Shown here piece after piece: positions 57,048 to 64,000 of a DNA stretch of 64,000 nucleotides (position 1 is its first letter; the number at the start of each line of letters is the position of its first letter). The position numbers and the translations under genes are program-made. The notes below the pieces were generated by a model, which worked only from the letters and a program-made list of their open reading frames with translations, did no database searches and was not told where the DNA came from. The DNA lies in contig NZ_CP089466.1 in assembly GCF_021233415.1 (NCBI RefSeq), positions 1,426,001 to 1,490,000 of the forward strand, read 5' to 3'. The stretch is from Halobacterium litoreum (GTDB taxonomy: Archaea > Halobacteriota > Halobacteria > Halobacteriales > Halobacteriaceae).

Positions 57048-59552
57048 TCAGTCCGCCACGTCGATGGCGTCGCCGCGGCGGCGGTACCAGAGCGCGAGCA
57101 GGCTCGGGAGGACGACGACGCTGGCGACGAACGCGAACGCGATGGCGGTGCTGGTGACCGCGCCGAACCGGCGGAGCGACGGCACGAGCGCGAGGACGAG
57201 CACGCCGAACCCGCCCGCCGTGGAGGCGGCCGAGGCGAGGAGCGCGCCGCCGGTGCCGCGGACGGTGGCGTCGAGCGCGTCGAAGGCGTCGGCGTCGCCG
57301 TCGAGTTCGTGGACGAAGCGCTCGCTGACGTGGATGGCGTAGTCGACGCCGAGACCGATGGCGATGCTGGCGATGATGGCCGTCTCGGTGGTGAACGGGA
57401 TGTCGAGCAGGTACATCGCGCCGAGAATCCAGCCGAGCGCGGCGACCACGGGCACCATCGTGACGGCGCCCAGCGAGGCGGCGCCGTACCGGCGGTGGAA
57501 CAGCGCCGTGAGGAACGCGAGGATGACGCCGAGCGTGAGCAGGAACGTCTCGACGAGCGTGCGCAGCAGGCCGCGCTGGACGATTTCGTCGACGACTGGC
57601 GACCCGGTTGCGGTGGCGCGCAGTTCCGAACCGTCCTCGACGGTGGCGGCGACGCCCCGCAGGTCGCTCGTGATTTGCCCGGTGCTCGCGCTCGCGGAGA
57701 CGGCGAACCGGACGTTCAGCGCGCGGTACTCGTCGCCCTCGCGGTTGACGACCGACTGCGCGGCGTCGGGGGCGTTCGCGTACAGCGCGTCGTAGACGCG
57801 AGCGAGGTCGCGGTCGGGGACGCCGTCGCCGTCGGTGTCGGTGTCCGCGACGATGCCGGCGACCGTCCCGTTGCCGTCGGCGACCTCGCGGAGCACGGAG
57901 AGGGGGCTGTCGACGGCGGGCCGCCCGCTCGCGAGGTCGATGACGCTCGGCGCGTCGGCGGCCGCGGATTCGGCGGCGGCGACCCGCTGGAGAGTGTCGG
58001 GTTCGGTCACGTCGCCCCTGACGACGACGTACCCCGTTCCCCTGTCGCGGGACTGCACGAAGTTGTCGTTGAGGAAGACGACGTTCTCCCGGAGTTGGTA
58101 GTCGCTGGGCGCGAACGGTCCGGGCAGCGAGTCCATCCAGTCGGGCGAGTCGCGGGGCAGGAAGTCGACCTGGTCGATGGACGTGTCGATGTCGGTGGCG
58201 GCGTACCCGCCGGCGGCGCTCGTGACGAGCGCGAGCGCGATGACGACGAGGGGCGCGCGGCGCGCCACGGTCGTGCCGACGCCGACGATGCGTCCGGCGA
58301 CGCCGCCGTTGCCGAAGGCGGCCTTTCGACGGTCGAAGCCGACCCGCTCCAGCAGGCCGTCGACTTCGAGTTTGACGGCGGGCAGGAGGACGGCGAAGAC
58401 GACGAACGCGGAGACGATGCCGGCGGCGCTCACGACCCCGAACTCGGCGATGGCGCCGATGGGGCTGACGGCGTTCGAGAGGAAGCCGACGGCGGTCGTG
58501 AACGTCGTCGCGGCGAGCGCGACGGTGACGCCGGCGAGGCCGGCGCGCATTCCCTCGAACGGGCCGCGCTCGGCGTCGTCGGCGCGGGCTTCCCGGTAGC
58601 GCATCACGACGTGGAGCGCGTAGTCGATGGAGAGGCCGACGAGGAGGAACGGGACGGCGATGAGAATCTGGGTGACGCCGATGCCCGCCCACCCCATGAA
58701 GCCGGCCATCCAGACGAGGGTGAGGAGCGTGCCGAGGAGCGCGAGCGTCACGTCGACGACGTCGCGGTAGGCGACGCCGAGGATGCCGAGGATGAGCACG
58801 AGCGCGACGGGCGTGATGAGGATGAAACTCTCACCCGTGGCGTTGCCGGACTCCTCGTCGACGATGCCGGCGCCGAAGACGAACGTCTCGTCGGCGACCG
58901 TCTCGGCGGCGACGTCGCGTGCGGTGAGTTGGGCGTCCACGACGTCGGCGGAGAGCGCGTCGCCGTCGGTGGACTGGAAGACGAGGAGGCTGCGCGTGGA
59001 CGCGGCGTCCCCGCGCTCGAAGGACGTGGGGAGCAGCCGGTAGGGGTCGACGCCGCCGACGGACCACTCGGGGTCGAGGACGCGGTCGACGGCCGCGTCG
59101 ACTTCTTCGGGCGACATGGACTCGACGGTCTCGATTTGGGCGGCGAGCGACGGCGGCGGGCCGCTCTGGTTCGCGCCGGCGAGCGCGACGAGGTTCCCGA
59201 TGCCGACCGTCGACTGGCCGTCGCGGAGGGTCGGCCCGACGGTGGCGTTCTCGCGGAGCGCGCGCTGGAGGCGGAGCGTGTCCACGAGTGACTCCTTCGA
59301 GAGGACGTCGTCACCACGGACGACCACCTGCATCGTGGTGACGTTCTGGTCGCCCGCCGCGAAGTTGTCGCGGACGTAGTCGAGTTGGCGTGCCGCCTCC
59401 GAGTCGCTTGCGAACCCCGTTATCGAGAGGCCGGCGTCGACGTTCGCGGCGCCGGCGCCCATCACCGCCGTCGCCACCAGCAGGACGGCGACGACGACTT
59501 TGCTGTACTTCGTCAGGGTCGCTGCGTATCGGTCGGCGAGTCCGTCTCCCAT
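57048..59552 (-). CDS. RND superfamily (MMPL-type) exporter
   Basis: 834 residues, about 12 transmembrane helices in two halves, each with one helix, a large external domain (~30-200 and ~430-600) and five helices. FLLVGLSIDYALHVVMRYRE (~290) and IAIGLGVDYAIHVSERFVHE (~745) are the paired sterol-sensing/MMPL motifs with proton-relay Asp residues. It may export lipids, hydrophobic solutes or drugs. It diverges from a TrmB-family regulator with a palindrome between them, which suggests that the regulator controls it. The ATG at 59552 has an AT-rich box 23-35 bases upstream. Confidence 0.88.
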   Translation of the reverse strand: MGDGLADRYAATLTKYSKVVVAVLLVATAVMGAGAANVDAGLSITGFASDSEAARQLDYVRDNFAAGDQNVTTMQVVVRGDDVLSKESLVDTLRLQRALRENATVGPTLRDGQSTVGIGNLVALAGANQSGPPPSLAAQIETVESMSPEEVDAAVDRVLDPEWSVGGVDPYRLLPTSFERGDAASTRSLLVFQSTDGDALSADVVDAQLTARDVAAETVADETFVFGAGIVDEESGNATGESFILITPVALVLILGILGVAYRDVVDVTLALLGTLLTLVWMAGFMGWAGIGVTQILIAVPFLLVGLSIDYALHVVMRYREARADDAERGPFEGMRAGLAGVTVALAATTFTTAVGFLSNAVSPIGAIAEFGVVSAAGIVSAFVVFAVLLPAVKLEVDGLLERVGFDRRKAAFGNGGVAGRIVGVGTTVARRAPLVVIALALVTSAAGGYAATDIDTSIDQVDFLPRDSPDWMDSLPGPFAPSDYQLRENVVFLNDNFVQSRDRGTGYVVVRGDVTEPDTLQRVAAAESAAADAPSVIDLASGRPAVDSPLSVLREVADGNGTVAGIVADTDTDGDGVPDRDLARVYDALYANAPDAAQSVVNREGDEYRALNVRFAVSASASTGQITSDLRGVAATVEDGSELRATATGSPVVDEIVQRGLLRTLVETFLLTLGVILAFLTALFHRRYGAASLGAVTMVPVVAALGWILGAMYLLDIPFTTETAIIASIAIGLGVDYAIHVSERFVHELDGDADAFDALDATVRGTGGALLASAASTAGGFGVLVLALVPSLRRFGAVTSTAIAFAFVASVVVLPSLLALWYRRRGDAIDVAD

Positions 59553-59574
59553 CGTCTGCCCTAGCCCGCCCGGT

Positions 59575-59609
59575 GGACTTAACTTTTAGTAGATTTCTAC
59601 AATAATTCG
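59575..59609. promoter_or_regulatory. Divergent promoters with a 12-base palindrome
   Basis: GTAGA-TT-TCTAC at 59589-59600 is a perfect palindrome. On its left, the minus-strand AAAAGTTAA (59579-59587) is the probable TATA of the exporter; on its right, AATAATTC (59601-59608) may serve the TrmB-family gene. The palindrome lies at the upstream (BRE) edge of both, the classic place for an operator that controls both genes. Confidence 0.6.
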
Positions 59610-59673
59610 TGACCCGAGCGGGGTCGGACGCGAAGCGACTTCAGTGCGGGACGCGGAGCGAATCACAGGAGCG

Positions 59674-60435
59674 ATGAGCACACACGAGGCAGTCGACGCG
59701 CTGCGGGAACTCGGCCTCTCGAACTACGAGGCGAGAGTGTTCGTGGCGCTCCAGCGACTCGGCGGCGGCACCGCACAGGACGTCGCTCGCACGTCCGAGG
59801 TGCCGCGGTCGCAGGTGTACGGCGCCGCCGACGACCTCGCCGTCCGCGGACTCGTCGAAGTCGTCGAATCCTCGCCGAAGGAGTACCGGCCCGTGAGCCT
59901 CGACCGGGCGCGCGCGCAACTCCGGGAGCGAATCGAGTCCCAACACGACCGCGCGTTCGAGAACCTCGAAGCGGTCCACGGGGAGCGCGACGCCCACGCC
60001 GACGAGAGCGACGTGGCGACACTCCACGGCAGCGACACGATTCGGGACCGCACCGCGGACCTCGCGGCGGACGCCGACGACGAGGTGATTCTGGTCGGTG
60101 CGCGCGCCGGCGACCTGCGCCCCGACCTCGTCGCGGCCCTGGAGGAGCGCGCCGACGATGGGGTCGAGGTGACGGTCGTGACGGCGGACCCCGAGACAGC
60201 AAAGCGACTCGCCGACGGCGTCCGCGTGGTCGTGTCGCCGGCGAGCGGCGACGACGGCTACGTGGGGCGGACGCTCGTCGTGGACGACGCCACCGTGTTG
60301 CTGTCGGTGCCCGCCCGCGACGACGCCGAACCCTACGACGAGGTGGCGATGTGGACCGCGAACACCAGCATCGGCCGCATCCTCGTGCGGTACGTCCACG
60401 CCGGGATGCAGGCCGGACTCGACGCCGAGGACTGA
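59674..60435 (+). CDS. TrmB-family transcription regulator
   Basis: 253 residues. Residues ~1-70 (EAVDALRELGLSNYEARVFVALQRLGGGTAQDVARTSEVPRSQVYGAADDL) are the TrmB winged helix. The C-terminal part (~115-250) resembles a phospholipase-D-like effector domain (HGSDTIRDRTADLA..., EVAMWTANTSIGRILVRY). TrmB proteins usually repress transport or sugar genes. It diverges from the MMPL exporter, with a palindrome between the promoters, so autoregulation and exporter control are likely. The ATG at 59674 is chosen over a GTG ten codons earlier. Confidence 0.85.
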   Translation: MSTHEAVDALRELGLSNYEARVFVALQRLGGGTAQDVARTSEVPRSQVYGAADDLAVRGLVEVVESSPKEYRPVSLDRARAQLRERIESQHDRAFENLEAVHGERDAHADESDVATLHGSDTIRDRTADLAADADDEVILVGARAGDLRPDLVAALEERADDGVEVTVVTADPETAKRLADGVRVVVSPASGDDGYVGRTLVVDDATVLLSVPARDDAEPYDEVAMWTANTSIGRILVRYVHAGMQAGLDAED

Positions 60436-60503
60436 CAGCGCGGGCCGCGGGTGCGGCGCCGGTGGTCGATTCGAGCGCTGGCGAGGCGGCGCGAGAACGC
60501 GGG

Positions 60504-60512
60504 CAGTTTTTA
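60504..60512 (+). promoter_or_regulatory. TATA box of the pilus ATPase gene
   Basis: GTTTTTAAG lies 33-41 bases before the ATG at 60545, giving a short leader. The surrounding 109-base gap after the TrmB-family gene holds no other signal I can name. Confidence 0.55.
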
Positions 60513-60544
60513 AGTTCACGCGGGCGAAGGTGTGGGTAGCATCG

Positions 60545-62194
60545 ATGCCGAACGACTTCCTCGCCGACCTCGACGAACGCGTGGACCGCCTCCGCCACCA
60601 GGTCCACCGGGCCGCCGAAGTGCTGCGCGGGTCGACCGTGGAGGTCACCGAGTACGACCCCGCGGCCCACGGACCGCTCGTCTCCTTCGACGGCCTCGCG
60701 GGCTACGAGGAGGTCGACCGATACTGGGTGAACGCGCCGTACGCGTTCGTCTACGTCGGCTTCGACCCGGAGAACGACGAACACCACTACCACGTCGTCG
60801 AACCGGGCTTAGACGACTTCGAGCAGGAACTCTTAGAGACGCTGTACGACGACATCCGGGACGCGCTCATCTACGACGCGGAGTACGACCCCGACGACCC
60901 GGAAGCCGTCCTCAAACAGCAGATGAAGACCCTGCTGGAGGAGTACGGCGTGGACGTCGGGATGAACGCGTTCTACCGGCTGTTCTACTACCTCCACCGG
61001 GCCTTCGAGGGGTTCGAGAAGCTCGACCCCCTGATGAAGGACCCGCACATCGAGGACATCTCGTGTGACGGCTACGACGTGCCGCTGTTCGTCTACCACG
61101 ACGACTACACGGACATCGAGACGAACGTCACCTACGAGCAGGAGGAACTCGACGGCTTCGTCGTGCGGCTCGCTCAGCAGTCCGGCCGCCACATCTCCAT
61201 CGGCGACCCGGTGACGGAGACGACGCTGCCGGACGGCTCCCGCGCCGAACTCGCGCTCGGTGAGGAGGTCACCCCGAGAGGGTCGGCGTTCACGATTCGG
61301 AAGTACAGCGAGGACCCGTTCACGCCCGCGCGCCTCGTGGAACTGGACACCTTCGACTTAGACCAGATGGCGTACCTCTGGCTCGCCATCGAGTCGAACA
61401 AGAGCCTGCTGTTCGCGGGTGGCACCGCCTCCGGGAAGACCACGTCGATGAACGCCATCTCGATGTTCATCCCGCCGCGCTCGAAGGTACTCACCATCGA
61501 GGACACCCGGGAACTGACGCTCTACCACGAGAACTGGCTGTCCTCCGTCACCCGGGACTCCATCGGCGAGAGCGACGACATCACGATGTACGACCTGCTG
61601 CGGTCGGCGCTCCGCCACCGCCCCGAGTACATCGTCGTCGGCGAGGTGCGCGGCGACGAGGCGATGACGCTGTTCCAGGCGATGAACACCGGCCACACGA
61701 CGTACTCGACGATGCACGCGGACAGCGTGCAGACGGTCATCAACCGCCTGGAGAACGACCCCATCAACGTCCCGCGCGCGATGATTCAGAGCCTCGACAT
61801 CCTCTGCGTGCAGACGCTCACGCACGTCGGCGACGAGCGCGTGCGCCGCAACCGCGTCATCGCGGAAATCGACGGTATCGACCAGCGCACCGGAGACTTG
61901 GACTACTCCACGGCGTTCGAGTGGGACCCCACGTCCGACAGCTTCGACCAACGCGACTCCACCGTCCTCGACGAGATTCAGGACGAACGCGGCTGGTCGC
62001 GCAGCCAACTCCTCCGCGAGTTGCGGAACCGCAAGCGCGTGCTCCGATACCTCACCGAACAGGACGTGACCGACTACCGGCGGTTCACGGCGCTCGTCAA
62101 CGAGTACTACGCTCAGCCCGAACGCGTCGTCGAGCGCGTCCGCGAGGAACTGGACGAGGACGTGGTCGTGGACGCGCCCGGAGCCTCCGAGTGA
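60545..62194 (+). CDS. Type IV pilus/secretion ATPase (PilB/GspE-like)
   Basis: 549 residues. After an N-terminal domain (~1-190) the VirB11/GspE core has Walker A GGTASGKTT (~296-304), an Asp box (TIEDTRELTL), Walker B in YIVVGEVRGDEAM (~365) and the His box GHTTYSTMHADS. It powers assembly of archaeal type IV pili or a related system. The C-terminal ~120 residues are a haloarchaeal extension. The start ATG at 60545 is the natural one. The membrane partner follows one base after the stop, as in pilB-pilC pairs. Confidence 0.9.
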   Translation: MPNDFLADLDERVDRLRHQVHRAAEVLRGSTVEVTEYDPAAHGPLVSFDGLAGYEEVDRYWVNAPYAFVYVGFDPENDEHHYHVVEPGLDDFEQELLETLYDDIRDALIYDAEYDPDDPEAVLKQQMKTLLEEYGVDVGMNAFYRLFYYLHRAFEGFEKLDPLMKDPHIEDISCDGYDVPLFVYHDDYTDIETNVTYEQEELDGFVVRLAQQSGRHISIGDPVTETTLPDGSRAELALGEEVTPRGSAFTIRKYSEDPFTPARLVELDTFDLDQMAYLWLAIESNKSLLFAGGTASGKTTSMNAISMFIPPRSKVLTIEDTRELTLYHENWLSSVTRDSIGESDDITMYDLLRSALRHRPEYIVVGEVRGDEAMTLFQAMNTGHTTYSTMHADSVQTVINRLENDPINVPRAMIQSLDILCVQTLTHVGDERVRRNRVIAEIDGIDQRTGDLDYSTAFEWDPTSDSFDQRDSTVLDEIQDERGWSRSQLLRELRNRKRVLRYLTEQDVTDYRRFTALVNEYYAQPERVVERVREELDEDVVVDAPGASE

Positions 62195-62195
62195 G

Positions 62196-64000
62196 ATGGT
62201 TCTGCTCTACCTCCCGCTGGTGGTCGTGTTCGCGCTCGTCGCGCTGTTCACTGTCGCGCCGCTCGTGCCATCGTTCGACCGCGCGCTCTCACGCGTAGCA
62301 GTCGCTCCCTTCGGTCGGTTCGCGAGCGAGCGCCAGCCCTCGAACCCGAAGCAAGTGAAGGCGCTTCGGGGCGCGCACGTCGCACAGACGTACCGCGTGT
62401 ACGCGGCGCGAACCTACCTGTTCGCGTCCGTCGCGGCGTTCGCCGGGAGCATCCTCGGCGTCTACCTCGTCGCGGGCGTGCTGGTGTTCCTCGGGAACGC
62501 CAGCGAGAGCGTGCAGGCGCAGTTCCCGGACGCGGTACAGGGCTTTTTCGCCACGTCCCCGGCGGACTTCTCGGTGCCCGAACTGTTCGTCTTCTTCCTC
62601 GTGTCGGGCGCGACGCTCGGCGTGGTCGCGGGGTACGCGACGTACCGCGTGCGCTGGCTCCTGCCGTCGTACACCGCCGGGGAGCGCGCGCGCCGCATCG
62701 ACGCGTCGATGGAGCGCACGGTGGCGTTCATGTACGCGCTCTCCCGGTCGGGGATGGCGCTCCCGGACGTGTTGCGCACGCTCGCGCAGAACCGCGAGGT
62801 GTACGGGGAGAGCGCGCGCGAGATGTCCGTCGTCGTGAAGGACGTCGACCTGTTCGGGTCGGACATCCTACGGGCGCTCGAACGCCTCGGCCAGCGCACG
62901 CCCAGCGAGGACCTCTCGGAGTTCTCTGAGAACCTCACGAGCGTCCTGCGGAGCGGCCGGAAACTCCCCGAGTTCCTGAAACAGGAGTACGAGTACTACG
63001 CCGAGGAGTCCGAAGCCAAACAGGAACAGTTCCTCGAACTGCTCGCGACGCTCGCCGAGGGGTACGTCACCGTGCTCGTCGCGGGGCCACTCTTCCTCAT
63101 CACCATCCTCGTCATCATCGGCCTGACCCTCGGCGGTACGCTGAACTTCCTCCGTCTCACGGGCTACCTCCTCATCCCGATGGCGACGGTGGCGTTCGTC
63201 GTCTACCTCGACTCCATCACGGAGATGGCGACCGGCGGCACCAAATCGGAACACGACGACGTGGACGCCGGCACGCGCTTCCAGTCCATCCGGCGCGCGC
63301 CCTCGCCGACCCAGACCGACGGCGGGACGGCTGTGTCTTCGGGCCCCGACTCCCGGCAAGCGAACCGCGAGCGCTTCGAAGCACACGAGACCCTGCGCCC
63401 GATTCTCTACCGCCTCCGCCACCCGTTCGCCGTCGTGCTGGAGACGCCCCGCGTGCTGTTCTGGGTGACGACGCCGATTGCGCTCCTCTACCTGCTCGTC
63501 GCGTGGTGGCCCCAGTTGTCGGCGGGCGTGACGAACCTCACGGCGTACGACGACGCGTTCGTCCACGCGGCGCTGTTCGTCCTCGGGACGTTCGCCGTCG
63601 CCTACGAGATTCACCGCCGCCGCCTGAAAGCCGTGGAGGCGGGCGTGCCGGACTTCCTCGACCGGTTCGCGTCCACGAACGAAGCCGGGATGTCCGTCGT
63701 GGAGAGTCTCGGGCGCACCGTCACGAGCAACCTCGGCGCGCTCACGAAGGAACTGCAGCGCACGTGGACCGACGTGCAGTGGGGGGCGCGCGTCGAACAC
63801 GCCTTCGAGCGGTTCCGCCAGCGCACCGACACGCCCGCCGTCTCCCGAGTCGTCACGCTGACGACGAACGCGATGAGCGCGAGCGGCGACCTCGGGCCGG
63901 TGTTGCGCATCGCCGCCGACGAGGCGAAGTCCACGCGTCGCCTCGAACGCGACCGGCGCAACGAGATGCTCACGTACCTCGTCGTCATCTACATCGCCTT
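62196..64000 (+). CDS. TadC/FlaJ-like membrane platform protein, partial
   Basis: About 601 residues are in the window; the gene runs off the right edge. Two T2SSF (type II secretion F) units are visible, each with a helical cytosolic domain and long hydrophobic helices. The first has MERTVAFMYALSRSGMALPDVLRTLA and the second has FLDRFASTNEAGMSVVESLGRTV. A cytosolic linker rich in Ser, Thr and Gly separates them near ~360-400. This is the inner-membrane partner of the preceding ATPase in archaeal pilus systems (PilC/FlaJ). The ATG at 62196 is one base after the ATPase stop, so translation is coupled. Confidence 0.88.
   Translation, partial: MVLLYLPLVVVFALVALFTVAPLVPSFDRALSRVAVAPFGRFASERQPSNPKQVKALRGAHVAQTYRVYAARTYLFASVAAFAGSILGVYLVAGVLVFLGNASESVQAQFPDAVQGFFATSPADFSVPELFVFFLVSGATLGVVAGYATYRVRWLLPSYTAGERARRIDASMERTVAFMYALSRSGMALPDVLRTLAQNREVYGESAREMSVVVKDVDLFGSDILRALERLGQRTPSEDLSEFSENLTSVLRSGRKLPEFLKQEYEYYAEESEAKQEQFLELLATLAEGYVTVLVAGPLFLITILVIIGLTLGGTLNFLRLTGYLLIPMATVAFVVYLDSITEMATGGTKSEHDDVDAGTRFQSIRRAPSPTQTDGGTAVSSGPDSRQANRERFEAHETLRPILYRLRHPFAVVLETPRVLFWVTTPIALLYLLVAWWPQLSAGVTNLTAYDDAFVHAALFVLGTFAVAYEIHRRRLKAVEAGVPDFLDRFASTNEAGMSVVESLGRTVTSNLGALTKELQRTWTDVQWGARVEHAFERFRQRTDTPAVSRVVTLTTNAMSASGDLGPVLRIAADEAKSTRRLERDRRNEMLTYLVVIYIA

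Noticed and set aside
55092-59291. Very long plus-strand open frame (about 1,400 codons) across three genes
   Set aside because: It is antisense to the phosphohexomutase, hypothetical and MMPL genes. High G+C with G/C-rich third positions removes stop codons on the opposite strand; the translation is Arg/Val/Asp-rich and has no domain.

Overview
This window is a stretch of haloarchaeal core chromosome. The G+C content is high, with strong third-position G/C bias. Proteins are very acidic. Exported proteins carry twin-arginine signals with a lipobox. Promoters are TATA boxes about 25-35 bases upstream of the start codon, so many transcripts are probably leaderless. Archaeal hallmarks include TFB, RNA polymerase subunit L, topoisomerase VI, a proteasome beta subunit and Dph2. 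The runs psmB / lig / top6AB / gyrBA / rocF and udp-cdd-permeases-ATPase-bmp resemble, from memory, the gene order of Halobacterium; that genus-level assignment is inference. I saw no rRNA, tRNA, CRISPR array, transposase or integrase.

Layout. 1-12.9 kb: signalling and housekeeping genes, namely a receiver-like N-terminus cut by the window edge, a HisG-like paralogue, an acidic coiled-coil protein, an MBL-fold hydrolase, a Bat-type HTH regulator, a YlbF-family protein, dph2, a receiver-PAS-PAS protein, a METTL5-like RNA methyltransferase, a rhomboid protease, rpoL, hisF and a Tat lipoprotein with a duplicated lipobox. 13-20 kb: UspA, purL, a PHP phosphoesterase overlapping an asparagine-synthase-like gene, an SDR oxidoreductase, a Nudix protein and tfb. 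20-29 kb: gatC-gatA, an amino-acid permease coupled to a UspA protein, an acyl-CoA thioesterase, a TraB/M50 membrane pair, purM, an HTH-CBS regulator and a DUF555 protein. 29-35 kb: psmB, a glutamate-cysteine-ligase-like enzyme, ATP-dependent DNA ligase, a DUF1328 protein and a HAD phosphatase. 35-44 kb: a topology locus with top6B-top6A and gyrB-gyrA divergently arranged around a VTT membrane protein. 44-49 kb: arginase, a sugar-nucleotide epimerase, a winged-helix regulator, an NDH-2-like oxidoreductase and small membrane proteins. 48.4-55 kb: a six-gene minus-strand operon that binds, imports and degrades nucleosides (bmp lipoprotein, ATPase, two permeases, cytidine deaminase, uridine phosphorylase). 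55-60.5 kb: a phosphohexomutase, a haloarchaeal hypothetical protein, and an RND/MMPL exporter divergent from a TrmB-family regulator with a palindrome between them. 60.5-64 kb: the ATPase and membrane core of an archaeal type IV pilus/secretion system, the last gene running off the window.

The most unusual signals are not genes. Two convergent gene junctions (34.9-35.1 kb and 43.9-44.1 kb) carry the same element. Its flanks are identical, its central hairpin differs in sequence but remains fully paired, and it ends exactly at the stop codon of the minus-strand gene. Two unrelated enzymes, GatA and DNA ligase, each contain an in-frame low-complexity insert built from two tandem palindromes and encoding similar peptides. 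These may be coding-compatible palindromic repeats. Other notable points are a HisG-like protein with a degenerate family signature, an epimerase with Met in place of the catalytic Lys, a period-27 duplication of a lipobox, and candidate operators at the gyrB and TrmB/MMPL promoters.
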